Of a DNA stretch of 64,000 nucleotides, positions 53,125 through 63,819 are shown piece by piece. The notes below the pieces were generated by a model that was not told where the DNA came from, searched no databases, and saw only the letters and a program-made list of their open reading frames with translations. The stretch is from Nitrospira moscoviensis. Lineage in GTDB: Bacteria > Nitrospirota > Nitrospiria > Nitrospirales > Nitrospiraceae. The translations under genes were made by a program, and so were the position numbers. Position 1 is the first letter of the stretch; every line of letters begins with the position of its first letter. The stretch is taken from NCBI RefSeq assembly GCF_001273775.1, contig NZ_CP011801.1:744001-808000 (forward strand). Reading direction: 5' to 3'.

Positions 53125-53847
53125 TTACGTCTGGGAGGGTTCGCTCAGCACGGCCTGCGTGGTTTTGAAATGCAGCTTGGCGACGGTCGCCAACCGCTCA
53201 CGGCCGTGTTTCTTCACGATCATGCGGGCCGCCAACTCGACGGCCGGGGAGGCGCCTTTGGGGAGCGTCGTGCCGACTTCATCGGACAAGCGTTTGAGTC
53301 TGACCAAAAACTCCGCCCGGGCCAGGATTGAGGCGGCCGCGACGGCCAAGTCCGATTCCGCTTTGGTCCGCTGCTCCAGAACGATCTTCCGTCCCTTTTC
53401 CTGAAGCGCGTTCAGGATGAGCCGCTCGTCGCCGAACTGGTCCGAAATCGCCCGCTCGCAAGCGATGCCCCGCTCCAGTAAGTTCTCCAATGCCTTGGCA
53501 TGGCCCCAGGCGAGGAGGCGATTCAAATTGTTGATCTTCGCGTAAAGCTCGTTGTACTTCTGCGGGCCGATCGCGATGACGCTGTGCGGGCAGATCGTCT
53601 TGATATCCGGCGCCATCTCCAAGATCCGTCCGTCCGAAATCTTCTTGCTGTCCCGCACCTGCATCAACGCCAGCTCGCTCTGCGTGGTCGCATCGACAAA
53701 GACCGCCGCGATGACCAGCGGGCCGAAGTAGTCCCCCTTGCCCGATTCGTCGATCCCGATGCGCTCAATCGCCGCCACGTGACGAGCCTCCCGGTGGAAA
53801 ATGCGGATGGGGCGCGGTAATCTACCGGATCGTTTCGGATCGGTCAA
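53125..53847 (-). CDS. rnhC: Ribonuclease HIII-like protein
   Basis: A 240-aa RNase H2/H3-fold enzyme. IGIDESGKGDYFGPLVIAAVFVD and VRDSKKISDGRI match RNase HIII more closely than RNase HII, which has GxDExGRG. It removes RNA from RNA-DNA hybrids. It lacks the long N-terminal TBP-like domain of Bacillus RNase HIII, starting only ~30 residues before the catalytic Asp. The start appears to be a TTG at 53847; GTG at 53778 is possible. Confidence 0.85.
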   Translation of the reverse strand: MTDPKRSGRLPRPIRIFHREARHVAAIERIGIDESGKGDYFGPLVIAAVFVDATTQSELALMQVRDSKKISDGRILEMAPDIKTICPHSVIAIGPQKYNELYAKINNLNRLLAWGHAKALENLLERGIACERAISDQFGDERLILNALQEKGRKIVLEQRTKAESDLAVAAASILARAEFLVRLKRLSDEVGTTLPKGASPAVELAARMIVKKHGRERLATVAKLHFKTTQAVLSEPSQT

Positions 53848-53879
53848 TTTGTCGCGTGTCGAATCGGGGGGAAGAGACT

Positions 53880-54749
53880 ATGCGGACATCGGCATGGAGA
53901 AAGGGCCTGCTGGCCGCGCTCGTCGTGGCGGTCATGGCGCCGGGGCTCTTCGGATGTGAGACCAATCCCTATACGGGGCGGCGCCAGCTCCTCATGACGT
54001 CGGTCTCGGATGAAATGCAGATGGGGGCGCAAGCGTACGACCAGATCAAGAACGATCCGAAAATGAAGCTCTCGCAGGATCCACGGGAGATCGAACCGGT
54101 CAAACGTGTCGCCGCCCGGATCGTCGAGGCCGCGAAGCGATCGAAGTATGCCGAGATGGCGCAGCAGTTCCAGTGGGAAGTGTCGGTGATCAAGGACGAT
54201 AAGACGGCCAACGCCTTCGCGCTCCCCGGCGGCAAGATGGCGGTCTATACGGGGATCTTTCCGGTGGCGAAAACTGAAGCGGGGCTGGCCGCCGTGATGG
54301 GCCATGAGGTGGTACATGCCCTCGCGCGGCACGGGGCGGAACGTATGAGCCAAGGGCAACTGACCAATGCCGCTCTCCAAGTCGCCGGAGCGGCAGCGGG
54401 GGCGAGCGGCGGAGGAGGGCTCGTGTCCCAGGCCGCCATGGCAGCGCTCGGAGTCGGCGCGCAAGTCGGCGTCCTGCTGCCGTTCAGCCGGAAGCATGAA
54501 TCCGAGGCCGACTACATCGGCATCCTGTTGGCGGCGGATGCCGGCTACGATCCGCGCGAGTCGGTGCAGCTATGGGAGCGGATGCAGCAACTGTCCGCGG
54601 GCGGCGGGCCGGCGGAGTTTTTGTCGACCCATCCGGGGCACGGCACGAGGATTCAGCAGCTCAAAGAATGGATGCCCGAGGCGATGGCCATTTATCAAAA
54701 GCGGACTCCCATGCCGCCGGCCGAGTTGCCGCCTGTGGCCGGACGCTGA
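53880..54749 (+). CDS. M48-family metallopeptidase lipoprotein
   Basis: A 289-aa zinc protease. The signal peptide ends in the lipobox LFGC (Cys26). MGHEVVHALARHGAERMS holds the HExxH motif, and ESEADYIGILLAADAGYDP the third-ligand Glu. HPGHGTRIQQLKEWM is typical of this YcaL/BepA-like group, which acts in outer-membrane protein quality control. ATG at 53880 sits 32 bp from the divergent rnhC start. Confidence 0.92.
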   Translation: MRTSAWRKGLLAALVVAVMAPGLFGCETNPYTGRRQLLMTSVSDEMQMGAQAYDQIKNDPKMKLSQDPREIEPVKRVAARIVEAAKRSKYAEMAQQFQWEVSVIKDDKTANAFALPGGKMAVYTGIFPVAKTEAGLAAVMGHEVVHALARHGAERMSQGQLTNAALQVAGAAAGASGGGGLVSQAAMAALGVGAQVGVLLPFSRKHESEADYIGILLAADAGYDPRESVQLWERMQQLSAGGGPAEFLSTHPGHGTRIQQLKEWMPEAMAIYQKRTPMPPAELPPVAGR

Positions 54750-54761
54750 CGCAGCCGGTTC

Positions 54762-54790
54762 TTGTCAGGAGCCTCCGTCGTCCTTATACT
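54762..54790 (+). promoter_or_regulatory. Promoter of rnpB
   Basis: TTGTCA (54762-54767) and TATACT (54785-54790) with a 17-bp spacer; the first base of the RNase P RNA P1 helix (54798) lies 8 nt past the -10 element, the expected start point. Confidence 0.85.
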
Positions 54791-54797
54791 AAGTCCT

Positions 54798-55227
54798 GCG
54801 CGGGTGCGAAGACCGGGTGATCGCTCGATACTCCGGTATCGGGAGGAAAGTCCGGACTCCATGGGCAGGGCGCTGGGTAACTCCCAGGCGGAGCAATCCG
54901 ACACCGGCACCACAGAAAACAAACCGCCGATGGCCAAGGCGACGGGATCCCATCTGGTCGCTGCGGCTCAGGTAAGGGTGAAACGGCGGGGTAAGAGCCC
55001 ACCGCGGCGGTGGTGACATCGCCGGCACGGTAAGCGTCGCCCGGTGCAAGGCCAAATAGGAAGACACCTGGCCGCTCGCAAGAGTGGCACAGAACGGCCG
55101 GCCCGGCCGAGTCTTCGGGTAGGTCGCTTGAGGTTCGGGGCAACTCGAATCCCAGAGAAATGATCATCCATGCAGCGGCGCAAGCCGCCGCAGGACAGAA
55201 TCCGGCTTATAGGTCTTCGCCCCGCGC
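54798..55227 (+). ncRNA. rnpB: RNase P RNA (class A)
   Basis: About 430 nt. P1 is formed by GCGCGGG...GCGAAGACC with GGTCTTCGC...CCGCGC at the far end. Conserved core blocks are present: GGAGGAAAGTCCGGACTCC-type sequence near 54838-54859, ACAGAAA (54906), GGTAAGGGTGAAA near 54971, GGTAAGAGCCCACCG near 54990, and CAGAATCCGGCTTA with TATAGG near the 3' end. It processes tRNA 5' ends. Confidence 0.97.
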
Positions 55228-55262
55228 ACTATACACTTTTCCTCGGAATGCGGACGGTCCTA

Positions 55263-55291
55263 TTGACGCTTCACCGTGAGGATGGTAGGAT
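55263..55291 (+). promoter_or_regulatory. Candidate promoter for ilvBNC
   Basis: TTGACG (55263-55268), 17-bp spacer, TAGGAT (55286-55291). It would give a leader of about 115 nt before ilvB. The leader has a GGGAGGGAGG ribosome-binding region but no clear attenuator or T-box consensus. Confidence 0.6.
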
Positions 55292-55412
55292 CGGCCGTCC
55301 TTTCCCCTTGATTTTCACAAAGTTGTAAGCTGCGAAGGCGTCGTGTCACCTGGAGAGTCGAACTGTTCCCTCTGCTGGGTATCTACCGGTAGACCGGGAG
55401 GGAGGTAGTGAT

Positions 55413-57188
55413 ATGAAGCTGAATGGAGCGGAAATCCTGCTGGAAAGTCTCAGGCGCGAGGGCGTCAAGACTCTCTTCGCGCTGCCCGGCGGCGTGGTCC
55501 TTAAGATTTTCGATATGCTGCACCAGCAGAAGGATATTCAAGTCATTTTGACCAGGCATGAGCAGGGGGCCGGTCACATGGCGGAGGGCTATGCGAAAGC
55601 CACCGGCAAAGCCGGCGTCGCGCTGGTTACCTCGGGTCCCGGCATGACGAACGTGATTACAGCCCTCGCCGACGCGTACATGGATTCCGTGCCATTGGTC
55701 TGCATCAGCGGGCAGGTCCCGACCAGCCTGATCGGCAACGATGCGTTCCAGGAAGCGGATAACGTCGGTCTCAGCCGTCCCTGCACGAAGTACAACTTCC
55801 TCGTCAAGGATGTGAATGACCTGGCACAGACCATCAAAGAAGCGTTTTATATCGCGACAACCGGACGTCCGGGCCCCGTGCTGGTCGACATTCCCAAAGA
55901 CGTGTCGATGAACAAGGCCGACTTCGTCTATCCCAGTTCGGTCTCTATCCGCGGCTACAACCCGACGTACGAAGGCAACAAGTGGCAGATCAAGCAGGCG
56001 GCCGAGGCCATCATGAAGGCCAAGAAGCCGATCCTCTACGTGGGCGGCGGCGTGGTCTTCTCGGGCGCCTCGCAAGAGTTGTTGGAATTGGCCGAGATGA
56101 CGCAGATTCCCGTCGATATGACGCTGATGGGATTGGGCGCGTTTCCCGGCGAACACCCGCTGTCACTCGGCATGCTGGGCATGCACGGGACCTATCAGGC
56201 CAACATGGCGATGCACTATTCCGATCTCGTCATCGCGATCGGCGCGCGCTTCGACGACCGCGTGACCGGCAAGGTCTCCGAGTTTTGCCCCTACGCCAAG
56301 ATCATCCATGTCGATATCGATCCGACGTCGATCCGCAAGAACATCCATGTCGACATTCCGATCGTCGGCGATTGCAAGACTGTGTTGCGTGAGTTGAACC
56401 AGCTCCTGCGTGCGACGGTGAACGGCGAGCAGAAAGATCTGCGCAAGCCCTGGTGGGACCAGATCCGCGAATGGGAACGGGCGCACCCCCTGACCTATCA
56501 GCAGGACCCGGACGGGGCGATCAAGCCGCAGCACGTCGTGAAACGCCTCTATGAATTGACCAAGGACCGCGACCCGATCGTCTCCACCGACGTGGGGCAG
56601 CATCAAATGTGGGCGGCGCAGTACTTCAAGCTGGCCAAGCCGAACCGCTGGCTCACGTCCGGAGGACTCGGCACGATGGGATTCGGCTTCCCGGCCGCCA
56701 TGGGGGCTCAGGCGGCGTTTCCAGGACGGCTCGTCCTGTGCATCGCAGGCGACGGCAGCATTCAGATGAACATGCAGGAAATGGCCACCGCGGTCGTGAG
56801 CAAGCTGCCGGTGAAGATCATCATCCTGAATAACCGGTTCCACGGCATGGTTCGGCAATGGCAGGACCTGTTCTATGAGGGCCGCTATGCTTCCAGCTAT
56901 CTCGACACGACTCCGGACTTCGTCAAACTGGCGGATGCTTATGGGGCCGTCGGTTTGCGAGCGAGCAAGGTGAGCGACCTGGACGGTGTGCTGAAAGAGG
57001 CGATCGCCGTCGATCGGCCGGTCATCGTGGATGTGCCGACGTATCAATTCGAGAACTGCTATCCGATGATCCCGGCCGGGGGCTGCAACCACGAAATGAT
57101 TCTCGAAGATCCGCCGGAGCTGAAAAAGAAGCAGACCGGTGCCCACAAGGTCACGCCGGAAGATAAAGATACCGTGCTAACGGCATAG
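55413..57188 (+). CDS. ilvB: Acetolactate synthase, large (catalytic) subunit
   Basis: A 591-aa thiamine-diphosphate enzyme for the first common step of valine, leucine and isoleucine synthesis. TRHEQGAGHMAEGYAKATGKAG includes the catalytic Glu, a FAD/CoA-type middle domain follows (about 195-335), and GDGSIQMNMQEMATAV...IIILNN is the TPP motif. Length is normal. It heads ilvB-ilvN-ilvC. Confidence 0.96.
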   Translation: MKLNGAEILLESLRREGVKTLFALPGGVVLKIFDMLHQQKDIQVILTRHEQGAGHMAEGYAKATGKAGVALVTSGPGMTNVITALADAYMDSVPLVCISGQVPTSLIGNDAFQEADNVGLSRPCTKYNFLVKDVNDLAQTIKEAFYIATTGRPGPVLVDIPKDVSMNKADFVYPSSVSIRGYNPTYEGNKWQIKQAAEAIMKAKKPILYVGGGVVFSGASQELLELAEMTQIPVDMTLMGLGAFPGEHPLSLGMLGMHGTYQANMAMHYSDLVIAIGARFDDRVTGKVSEFCPYAKIIHVDIDPTSIRKNIHVDIPIVGDCKTVLRELNQLLRATVNGEQKDLRKPWWDQIREWERAHPLTYQQDPDGAIKPQHVVKRLYELTKDRDPIVSTDVGQHQMWAAQYFKLAKPNRWLTSGGLGTMGFGFPAAMGAQAAFPGRLVLCIAGDGSIQMNMQEMATAVVSKLPVKIIILNNRFHGMVRQWQDLFYEGRYASSYLDTTPDFVKLADAYGAVGLRASKVSDLDGVLKEAIAVDRPVIVDVPTYQFENCYPMIPAGGCNHEMILEDPPELKKKQTGAHKVTPEDKDTVLTA

Positions 57189-57198
57189 GAACGGGAGC

Positions 57199-57274
57199 GT
57201 ATAGCGTATAGCCGATGACAGAGAGGGGGGGCCGATCACCCTCGTTACGAGCCATAAGCCATCGGCCATAAGCT
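57199..57274. repeat. Short intergenic repeats between ilvB and ilvN
   Basis: Tandem GCGTATAGCGTATAGC-type units followed by GCCATAAGCC...GGCCATAAGC; the blocks TAGCCGATG and CATCGGCCA are partly complementary, so a hairpin is possible. Probably a dispersed intergenic repeat. Confidence 0.4.
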
Positions 57275-57287
57275 CTTCGAGTCAACC

Positions 57288-57806
57288 ATGGAGCACATCA
57301 TTTCAGTCACGGTGGAAAACAAGTTCGGCGTGCTATCGCGCGTGGCCGGACTATTCAGTGGGCGGGGATTCAACATCGAGAGTCTCTCCGTCGCGCCGAC
57401 GCTCGACCCCTCGATGTCGCAGATGACGATCGTGACGTCCGGCGACGAGCGGATCATCGAGCAGATCGTGAAGCAGTTGAACAAGCTCATCGACGTGATC
57501 AAGGTCGTCGATCTGAACGAAACCGAATTCGTCTCCCGCGAAACGGCGCTCATCAAAGTCCACACCAGGCCGGAGGACCGGGCCGAGGCCCTGCGGATCG
57601 TCGACATTTTCCGGGCGAACGTCATCGATTCCACCCCGGGGACGTACACCATCGAAGTCACCGGCGACCCGAAAAAGATCGAAGCGATCATCAATCTCTT
57701 GCAGCCGCTCGGCATCAAGGAATTGATCCGCACCGGCCGGGTCGCGGTGGCCCGCGAGCCGGTCCGCCCGGCGGTGACGCAGGGCAAGAAGATCGCGCGC
57801 GAATAG
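57288..57806 (+). CDS. ilvN: Acetolactate synthase, small (regulatory) subunit
   Basis: A 172-aa regulatory subunit with an N-terminal ACT domain (SVTVENKFGVLSRVAGLFSGRGFNIESLSVAPT) that binds valine for feedback inhibition, and a C-terminal ALS-SS domain (LIKVHTRPEDRAEALRIVDIFRANVID). It follows ilvB by about 100 bp, a gap filled with short repeats. Confidence 0.95.
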   Translation: MEHIISVTVENKFGVLSRVAGLFSGRGFNIESLSVAPTLDPSMSQMTIVTSGDERIIEQIVKQLNKLIDVIKVVDLNETEFVSRETALIKVHTRPEDRAEALRIVDIFRANVIDSTPGTYTIEVTGDPKKIEAIINLLQPLGIKELIRTGRVAVAREPVRPAVTQGKKIARE

Positions 57807-57854
57807 CTCCGCCGAATCGTCACGTCGGCCCTAGCCTCAAGGAACATGTCGTAG

Positions 57855-58880
<1,026 letters not shown>

Positions 58881-58892
58881 GGACCATCGCCA

Positions 58893-59543
58893 GTGGCGGA
58901 TCGTGCCGTCGGCGTCCCCTTTGCCAAAGAAGGATTTCCCTTCATCGGTATCGCTGCCGGCGTTACACTGTCGGCAGCGTGGGTCGGGTGGACGGCGCTC
59001 GCGGCGGGCGCGGCGCTGCTCACGCTGTTCGTCGCCTGGTTCTTCCGCAATCCGGCCCGTACCGTTCCTCAGGAACCGAACCTGGTCGTGGCCCCCGGTG
59101 ACGGCAAAGTTATCGCGATCGAAGAAGAGTTCGAGCCTCGGTTCTTGAAAGATCGCAGCATCCGGCTCACGATTTTTCTGAACGTGTTCGACGTGCACAT
59201 CAATCGGGTTCCCTGCGAGGGGACCGTTCAGGACGTCCAGTATCAACCGGGGTTGTTCTTGGTGGCGAGCCGGCCGGATGCGACCATCAAGAACGAACAG
59301 AACGCGTTGATGCTCACCACGCCGGCGGGCGTGAACGTGTTGTGCGTACAGGTGGCGGGTTTGATCGCGCGGCGCATCGTCTGCTGGGTGAAGGCCGGCG
59401 ATCGGGTGCAGCGGGGCGAACGCTACGGGTTGATCCGGTTCGGTTCGCGGATGGATACGTTTCTTCCGATAGGGACGGCCCTCAGAGTGGCGGTGGGGGA
59501 TCGAGTCAAGGGGGGCGAAACCATTCTCGGAGAGTTACGATGA
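58893..59543 (+). CDS. psd: Phosphatidylserine decarboxylase (short form)
   Basis: A 216-aa proenzyme of the short, Bacillus/archaeal-like class. Two hydrophobic helices lie at about 15-50. VAPGDGKVIAIEE and FLNVFDVHINRVPCEG are family motifs; the autocleavage site is at Gly-Ser in IRFGSRMD, where Ser becomes the pyruvoyl group. GTG start. It is coupled to pssA by a 4-bp overlap, and the pair makes phosphatidylethanolamine. Confidence 0.94.
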   Translation: MADRAVGVPFAKEGFPFIGIAAGVTLSAAWVGWTALAAGAALLTLFVAWFFRNPARTVPQEPNLVVAPGDGKVIAIEEEFEPRFLKDRSIRLTIFLNVFDVHINRVPCEGTVQDVQYQPGLFLVASRPDATIKNEQNALMLTTPAGVNVLCVQVAGLIARRIVCWVKAGDRVQRGERYGLIRFGSRMDTFLPIGTALRVAVGDRVKGGETILGELR

Positions 59544-60346
59544 AAACGACCGCCTTTCGTCAGTCGTTCGGGAAAGACAGCAAGCGGCGGAAAGCCGCCA
59601 TGCACTTGATTCCCAATCTGTTCACCACCGGCAACTTGTTCTGCGGCGTCTTTGCGATCCTGTCGGTGTTCAACGCCAATTACATGGCGGCGGCCATCGC
59701 GATCCTCGTCGCCATGGTTTTTGACGTGCTGGACGGCAAGTCGGCCCGCTTGACCAACAGCACGAGCCACTTCGGGCTGGAATACGACTCGCTCTCCGAT
59801 GTCGTGTCGTTCGGCGTGGCGCCGGGGCTCTTGATCTATTCCTGGGCATTGAGCGGCCAAGGGACGTTCGGTGTGGCGGTGATGTTCGCCTACGTCGCCA
59901 TGGGCGCCGTGCGGCTGGCCCGCTTCAATTCGATGGCGGCTTCATCGGACAGCAAGTACTTCACCGGGTTGGCTATTCCGGCCGCCGCCGGCGTGGTGGC
60001 CTCGCTGGTGGTGTTCGACCACCACATCGTCCGGATGGGGGCGGAAGTGAAGCCCATGCTGGTGTTGATCATCACGCTGTCCTTGTCTTTCCTCATGGTC
60101 AGCACGATCAAGTACCGGAGCTTCAAGGACCTCAAATTCAAGGGGCGGCAGCAGATCACCTATCTGGTGTGGGGCATCCTGGCGCTGATGCTGGTGGCGG
60201 CCTGGCCCCAAGTTATGTTATTCGTAGTCTTCGCCAGCTATGCGCTGCTGGGTCCGGTAGAGCGCGTGTTCTGGTTGACGGTGCGGGCATTCGGCAAGAA
60301 GGGCGTGGGAAAAGCCGAGCCGCCGCCGGTGGAATCGAAGGTGTAA
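59540..60346 (+). CDS. pssA: CDP-diacylglycerol-serine O-phosphatidyltransferase
   Basis: A 268-aa membrane enzyme that makes phosphatidylserine. The CDP-alcohol phosphotransferase signature reads DVLDGKSARLTNSTSHFGLEYDSLSD (D-x2-D-G-x2-A-R-x8-G-x3-D-x3-D). Roughly eight membrane helices follow LIPNLFTTGNLFCGVFAI. ATG at 59540 overlaps the psd stop; the longer upstream frame is excluded by the overlap with psd. Confidence 0.94.
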   Translation: MKTTAFRQSFGKDSKRRKAAMHLIPNLFTTGNLFCGVFAILSVFNANYMAAAIAILVAMVFDVLDGKSARLTNSTSHFGLEYDSLSDVVSFGVAPGLLIYSWALSGQGTFGVAVMFAYVAMGAVRLARFNSMAASSDSKYFTGLAIPAAAGVVASLVVFDHHIVRMGAEVKPMLVLIITLSLSFLMVSTIKYRSFKDLKFKGRQQITYLVWGILALMLVAAWPQVMLFVVFASYALLGPVERVFWLTVRAFGKKGVGKAEPPPVESKV

Positions 60347-60357
60347 CAACGGCTGTG

Positions 60358-60608
60358 ACGAGGAGTAGTAGGCGGACGATATAGTCAGAGAGAGCTGGTG
60401 GGTGGTGCGAACCAGCCTATATCCCGCTGAACTCGCCTCCGAGCCGAATCCCTGAACGACGAGTAGGGGATTCCGTCTCGCCCCCGTGATCGGGCCAATG
60501 AAGGGTGATGAACGGTTCACGGCCGTTCTTCACTGAACCAGGGTGGTACCACGGAGCTTTACAAAAGCCTCCGTCCCTGAACGATGGGACGGAGGCTTTT
60601 GTTTTTTT
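60358..60608 (+). promoter_or_regulatory. Leucine T-box riboswitch upstream of leuA
   Basis: Stem I shows CAGAGAGCTGG and GGTGCGAACCAGC typical of T-box leaders, with a basal AGGCG/CGCCT pairing that places codon CTC (Leu) in the specifier position near 60431-60433. The T-box motif AGGGTGGTACCACGG is at 60540-60554. A 15-bp terminator (60563-60577 with 60586-60600) and a T7 run follow, mutually exclusive with the antiterminator. Uncharged tRNA-Leu would permit transcription of leuA. Confidence 0.93.
60563..60608 (+). terminator. T-box-controlled intrinsic terminator
   Basis: Perfect 15-bp stem AAAAGCCTCCGTCCC/GGGACGGAGGCTTTT with loop TGAACGAT, followed by GTTTTTTT. It is the expression-platform terminator of the leuA leader. 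Confidence 0.93.
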
Positions 60609-60610
60609 AC

Positions 60611-60733
60611 AGGCTGCTGAAAACGGCCGTCAGCTTCGTTCTCGGCGTGAAGCCATCCTCAACGTACCCGGAGGGTACGCCTGCGGTGGCTTCGGCGCCT
60701 GCGGCCTTGCTGAGCGACCGTTTTGAGCAGCCT
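60611..60733. repeat. 123-bp palindromic, MITE/REP-like element
   Basis: Terminal arms AGGCTGCTGAAAACGG (60611-60626) and CCGTTTTGAGCAGCCT (60718-60733) are complementary at 15 of 16 positions; a central palindrome GTACCCGGAGGGTAC lies near 60664-60678. The whole element could form one long cruciform or RNA hairpin. It lies between the T-box terminator and leuA. It resembles dispersed palindromic repeats, though only this copy is in the window. Confidence 0.7.
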
Positions 60734-60753
60734 TGAACCAGCAGAGGTGAAAG

Positions 60754-62298
60754 ATGACGCGGATGATCAGAATCTTTGATACGACCTTACGCGACGGCGA
60801 GCAGTCGCCCGGCGCCAGCATGAATGTGGAAGAAAAGGTCATGGTCGCCAAGCAGCTGGCCCGGCTGGGAGTGGATATCATCGAAGCGGGGTTCGCCTAC
60901 AGTTCACCCGGCGATTTCGAAGCCGTGCGGCGGATTGCCCAGGAAGTCGAAGGGCCCACCATCTGCAGCCTGGCGCGTGCGCGTCCGGAGGATATCGATC
61001 GCGCGTGGGAAGCTTTGAAAGGCGCGCCGAAGGTCCGCATCCATACGTTCCTCTCGACCTCCGACATCCATTTGAAGCATCAGTTCCGCATGACGCGCGA
61101 GGAAGCAAAAAGGCGGGCGGTGGAGATGGTACAGCGGGCGCGGAGCTATGTCGACGACGTGGAATTCTCGCCGATGGATGCAAGCCGGTCCGACCCGGCC
61201 TATCTCTACGAGGTCATCGAAGCGGTGATTGCAGCCGGCGCCGGGACGGTGAACATCCCGGACACGGTCGGCTATGCGGTGCCGCAGGAATTCGGCGCGT
61301 TGATCAAAGGCATCTGCGACAAGGTCCCCAACGCCAAGCAGGCGGTGATTTCCGTCCATTGTCACAATGACTTGGGCGTGGCCGTGGCGAACAGTCTGGC
61401 GGCGGTGATGAACGGGGCCGGCCAGGTGGAATGCACCATCAACGGCATCGGCGAGCGGGCCGGCAATACGTCGCTCGAAGAAATCGTCATGGGGCTTCGT
61501 ACGAGAAAAGATTTCTACCAGGCCGATACGCAAGTCCGGACCGAAGAAATCGCCAAGACGAGCCGCCTCGTGAGCAAGATCACCGGCATGGTCGTGCAGC
61601 CCAACAAGGCGATCGTGGGCGCCAATGCGTTCGCCCACACCTCTGGCATCCATCAGGACGGTCTTCTGAAAGACAAGACGACGTACGAGATCATGCGGCC
61701 GGAATCGATCGGCCTGGTCGAGAGCAAGATGGTCATGGGGAAGCTCTCCGGCCGGCATGCGTTCCGGCAGCGGTTGGAAGAGCTGGGTTATCAATTGACG
61801 GACGAGGAATTGAACCATGCCTTTGAACGGTTCAAGAAGCTCGCCGACCAGAAGAAAGAGATTTACGAAGAGGACCTCGAAGTCATCGTGTCCGAGGAAC
61901 TCGCCAAGATGTCGGAACGGATCCTACTGAAGTCGTTCCACGTCGAAAGCGGAACGGACCGCGTGCCGACCGCGACGGTCGAGTTGGAAATCGACGGGCA
62001 GGCCGTGAAACAGTCGGGGTCCGGCGACGGGCCGGTGGACGCGATCTATCGGACGATCGCGGCCATGACCAAGACCAAGAGCAAACTGCTGATGTTCGGC
62101 GTCAATGCGATCACCGGCGGCACCGATGCCCAGGGCGAAGTCTCCGTTCGTCTCGAGGAAGACGGGCGAACGGTCTCGGGTCACGGCGCCGACACGGACA
62201 TCATCACGGCGGCGGCCCGAGCCTACCTCAACGCCCTGAATCGTCTGGCGTACATGGCTTCCAAACAGGCCGAGTCGCAGAAGGTTCGCTTGATTTGA
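60754..62298 (+). CDS. leuA: 2-isopropylmalate synthase
   Basis: A 514-aa enzyme for the first committed step of leucine synthesis. [18 protein letters not shown] and [14 protein letters not shown] carry the metal-binding Asp and HxH; the C-terminal LeuA regulatory domain (about 390-505, [19 protein letters not shown]) binds leucine for feedback inhibition. Start ATG 60754 follows AGAGGTGA; it is also controlled by the T-box upstream. Confidence 0.97.
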   Translation: MTRMIRIFDTTLRDGEQSPGASMNVEEKVMVAKQLARLGVDIIEAGFAYSSPGDFEAVRRIAQEVEGPTICSLARARPEDIDRAWEALKGAPKVRIHTFLSTSDIHLKHQFRMTREEAKRRAVEMVQRARSYVDDVEFSPMDASRSDPAYLYEVIEAVIAAGAGTVNIPDTVGYAVPQEFGALIKGICDKVPNAKQAVISVHCHNDLGVAVANSLAAVMNGAGQVECTINGIGERAGNTSLEEIVMGLRTRKDFYQADTQVRTEEIAKTSRLVSKITGMVVQPNKAIVGANAFAHTSGIHQDGLLKDKTTYEIMRPESIGLVESKMVMGKLSGRHAFRQRLEELGYQLTDEELNHAFERFKKLADQKKEIYEEDLEVIVSEELAKMSERILLKSFHVESGTDRVPTATVELEIDGQAVKQSGSGDGPVDAIYRTIAAMTKTKSKLLMFGVNAITGGTDAQGEVSVRLEEDGRTVSGHGADTDIITAAARAYLNALNRLAYMASKQAESQKVRLI

Positions 62299-62344
62299 CC
62301 GTTCCTGCCGCGCTAGAGTGACGGGCTTTGGCTGGCGCGTCGGT

Positions 62345-62707
62345 ATGCTCACACGAACCCTGTCGGATTGTGAGGAGTTTGTGGCGGGGGACCATACGGT
62401 CCTCCGGGAGCTGCTCCATCCCGACAAGCAGGCGGCCAAGGTCGGCTATAGCCTCGCCCATGGGAAACTCGCCGCCGGCCGCCGGTCCAAGTGGCACGTC
62501 CTCAAGTCCTCCGAGGTGTATTACTTCATCGCAGGAGAGGGGACGTTCGCCATCGATGGCGAACGTTGTTCGGTTACAGCCGGCTCGATGGTCTACGTGC
62601 CGCCCGGGGCGAAACAGTCATTGGAGAATACGGGAACTGGCGACGTGGAGTTTCTCTGCCTGGTCGATCCGGCCTGGCGAATGGAAGATGAATCGATATT
62701 GGAGTAG
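62345..62707 (+). CDS. Cupin-domain protein
   Basis: A 120-aa single cupin. HVLKSSEVYYFIAGEGTFAIDGE and AGSMVYVPPGAKQSLENTG fit the two cupin motifs, with His and Glu at metal positions. Function unknown. It lies between leuA and leuB with short gaps, so it is likely co-transcribed with them. ATG at 62345 is preferred to an upstream GTG at 62318. Confidence 0.8.
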   Translation: MLTRTLSDCEEFVAGDHTVLRELLHPDKQAAKVGYSLAHGKLAAGRRSKWHVLKSSEVYYFIAGEGTFAIDGERCSVTAGSMVYVPPGAKQSLENTGTGDVEFLCLVDPAWRMEDESILE

Positions 62708-62728
62708 GGACGGAAAGCGAGGGGTGAC

Positions 62729-63802
62729 GTGAACGCGAAGATTGCGGTGTTGGCCGGAGACGGCGTCGGACGGGAAATCGTCCCGGAAGCGGTGAAGATC
62801 CTCAAAGCCGTGGCGCAGAAATATCACCATACGTTTGAATTTGTGCCGGGAGATATCGGCGGGCAGGCCATCGACAAAGTAGGCGTCCCCCTTCCGCAGG
62901 AAACGCTTGCCCTGGCGAAACAGAGCGATGCGGTGCTGCTCGGCGCGGTCGGCGGGCCGAAATGGGAAGGGTTGGAGTACAGCTTGCGGCCGGAGCGGGC
63001 GCTGCTCGGCATCCGGGAAGCGTTGGGGCTCTATGCCAACCTCCGCCCCGCCAAGGTGTACGCCAATCTGGTGGACGCGTCGACACTGAAGCGCGAGGTC
63101 GTCGAAGGCATCGACGTGCTCGTGGTCCGGGAACTGACCGGCGGCATTTATTTCGGCAAACCGAAAGGCATCGAGAAGCTGCCGAACGGCGAAGAGCGCG
63201 GCGTGAACACGGAGGTCTATACCACGGATGAAGTGCGGCGTATCGCCAAGGTGGCGTTCGAGGCGGCCCGCAAGCGGCGTAAGAAGGTCACGTCGGTGGA
63301 TAAGGCCAATGTGCTTGAATCTTCGGAACTGTGGCGGAAGGTGGTCATCGACGCGCACAAGTCCTATCCGGATGTCGAGCTGAGCCATATCTATGTCGAC
63401 AACGCGGCGATGCAGCTGGTCCGGAACCCCCGGCAATTCGATGTCCTGCTCTGCAACAATATGTTCGGGGATATTTTGAGCGACGAGGCGGCGATGCTGA
63501 CCGGGTCGATCGGTATGTTGCCGTCCGCGAGTATCGGAGCCAAGGTGGGCCTGTTCGAGCCCATCCATGGCAGCGCGCCGGACATCGCCGGCAAGAACAT
63601 CGCGAATCCCATCGCCACGATCGCCTCAGCCGCCATGATGCTCTCCTATGCCTTCCAACTGGACAAAGAAGCGGAAGCGATCGAGCAGGCTATCGTGAAG
63701 ACCTTAGACCTCGGCTATCGCACCAAGGATATTCAAAGCCCGGGGGCCCGGATTGTCGGCACCACGGAAATGGGCGACGCGATTCTACGCAACCTCAATT
63801 GA
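62729..63802 (+). CDS. leuB: 3-isopropylmalate dehydrogenase
   Basis: A 357-aa NAD-dependent dehydrogenase of leucine synthesis with a GTG start. [37 protein letters not shown] and [24 protein letters not shown] are the substrate, metal and cofactor motifs; [14 protein letters not shown] is the NAD-site signature. leuC/leuD are not in the window. Confidence 0.97.
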   Translation: MNAKIAVLAGDGVGREIVPEAVKILKAVAQKYHHTFEFVPGDIGGQAIDKVGVPLPQETLALAKQSDAVLLGAVGGPKWEGLEYSLRPERALLGIREALGLYANLRPAKVYANLVDASTLKREVVEGIDVLVVRELTGGIYFGKPKGIEKLPNGEERGVNTEVYTTDEVRRIAKVAFEAARKRRKKVTSVDKANVLESSELWRKVVIDAHKSYPDVELSHIYVDNAAMQLVRNPRQFDVLLCNNMFGDILSDEAAMLTGSIGMLPSASIGAKVGLFEPIHGSAPDIAGKNIANPIATIASAAMMLSYAFQLDKEAEAIEQAIVKTLDLGYRTKDIQSPGARIVGTTEMGDAILRNLN

Positions 63803-63819
63803 TCGATGGCGTGACGACC

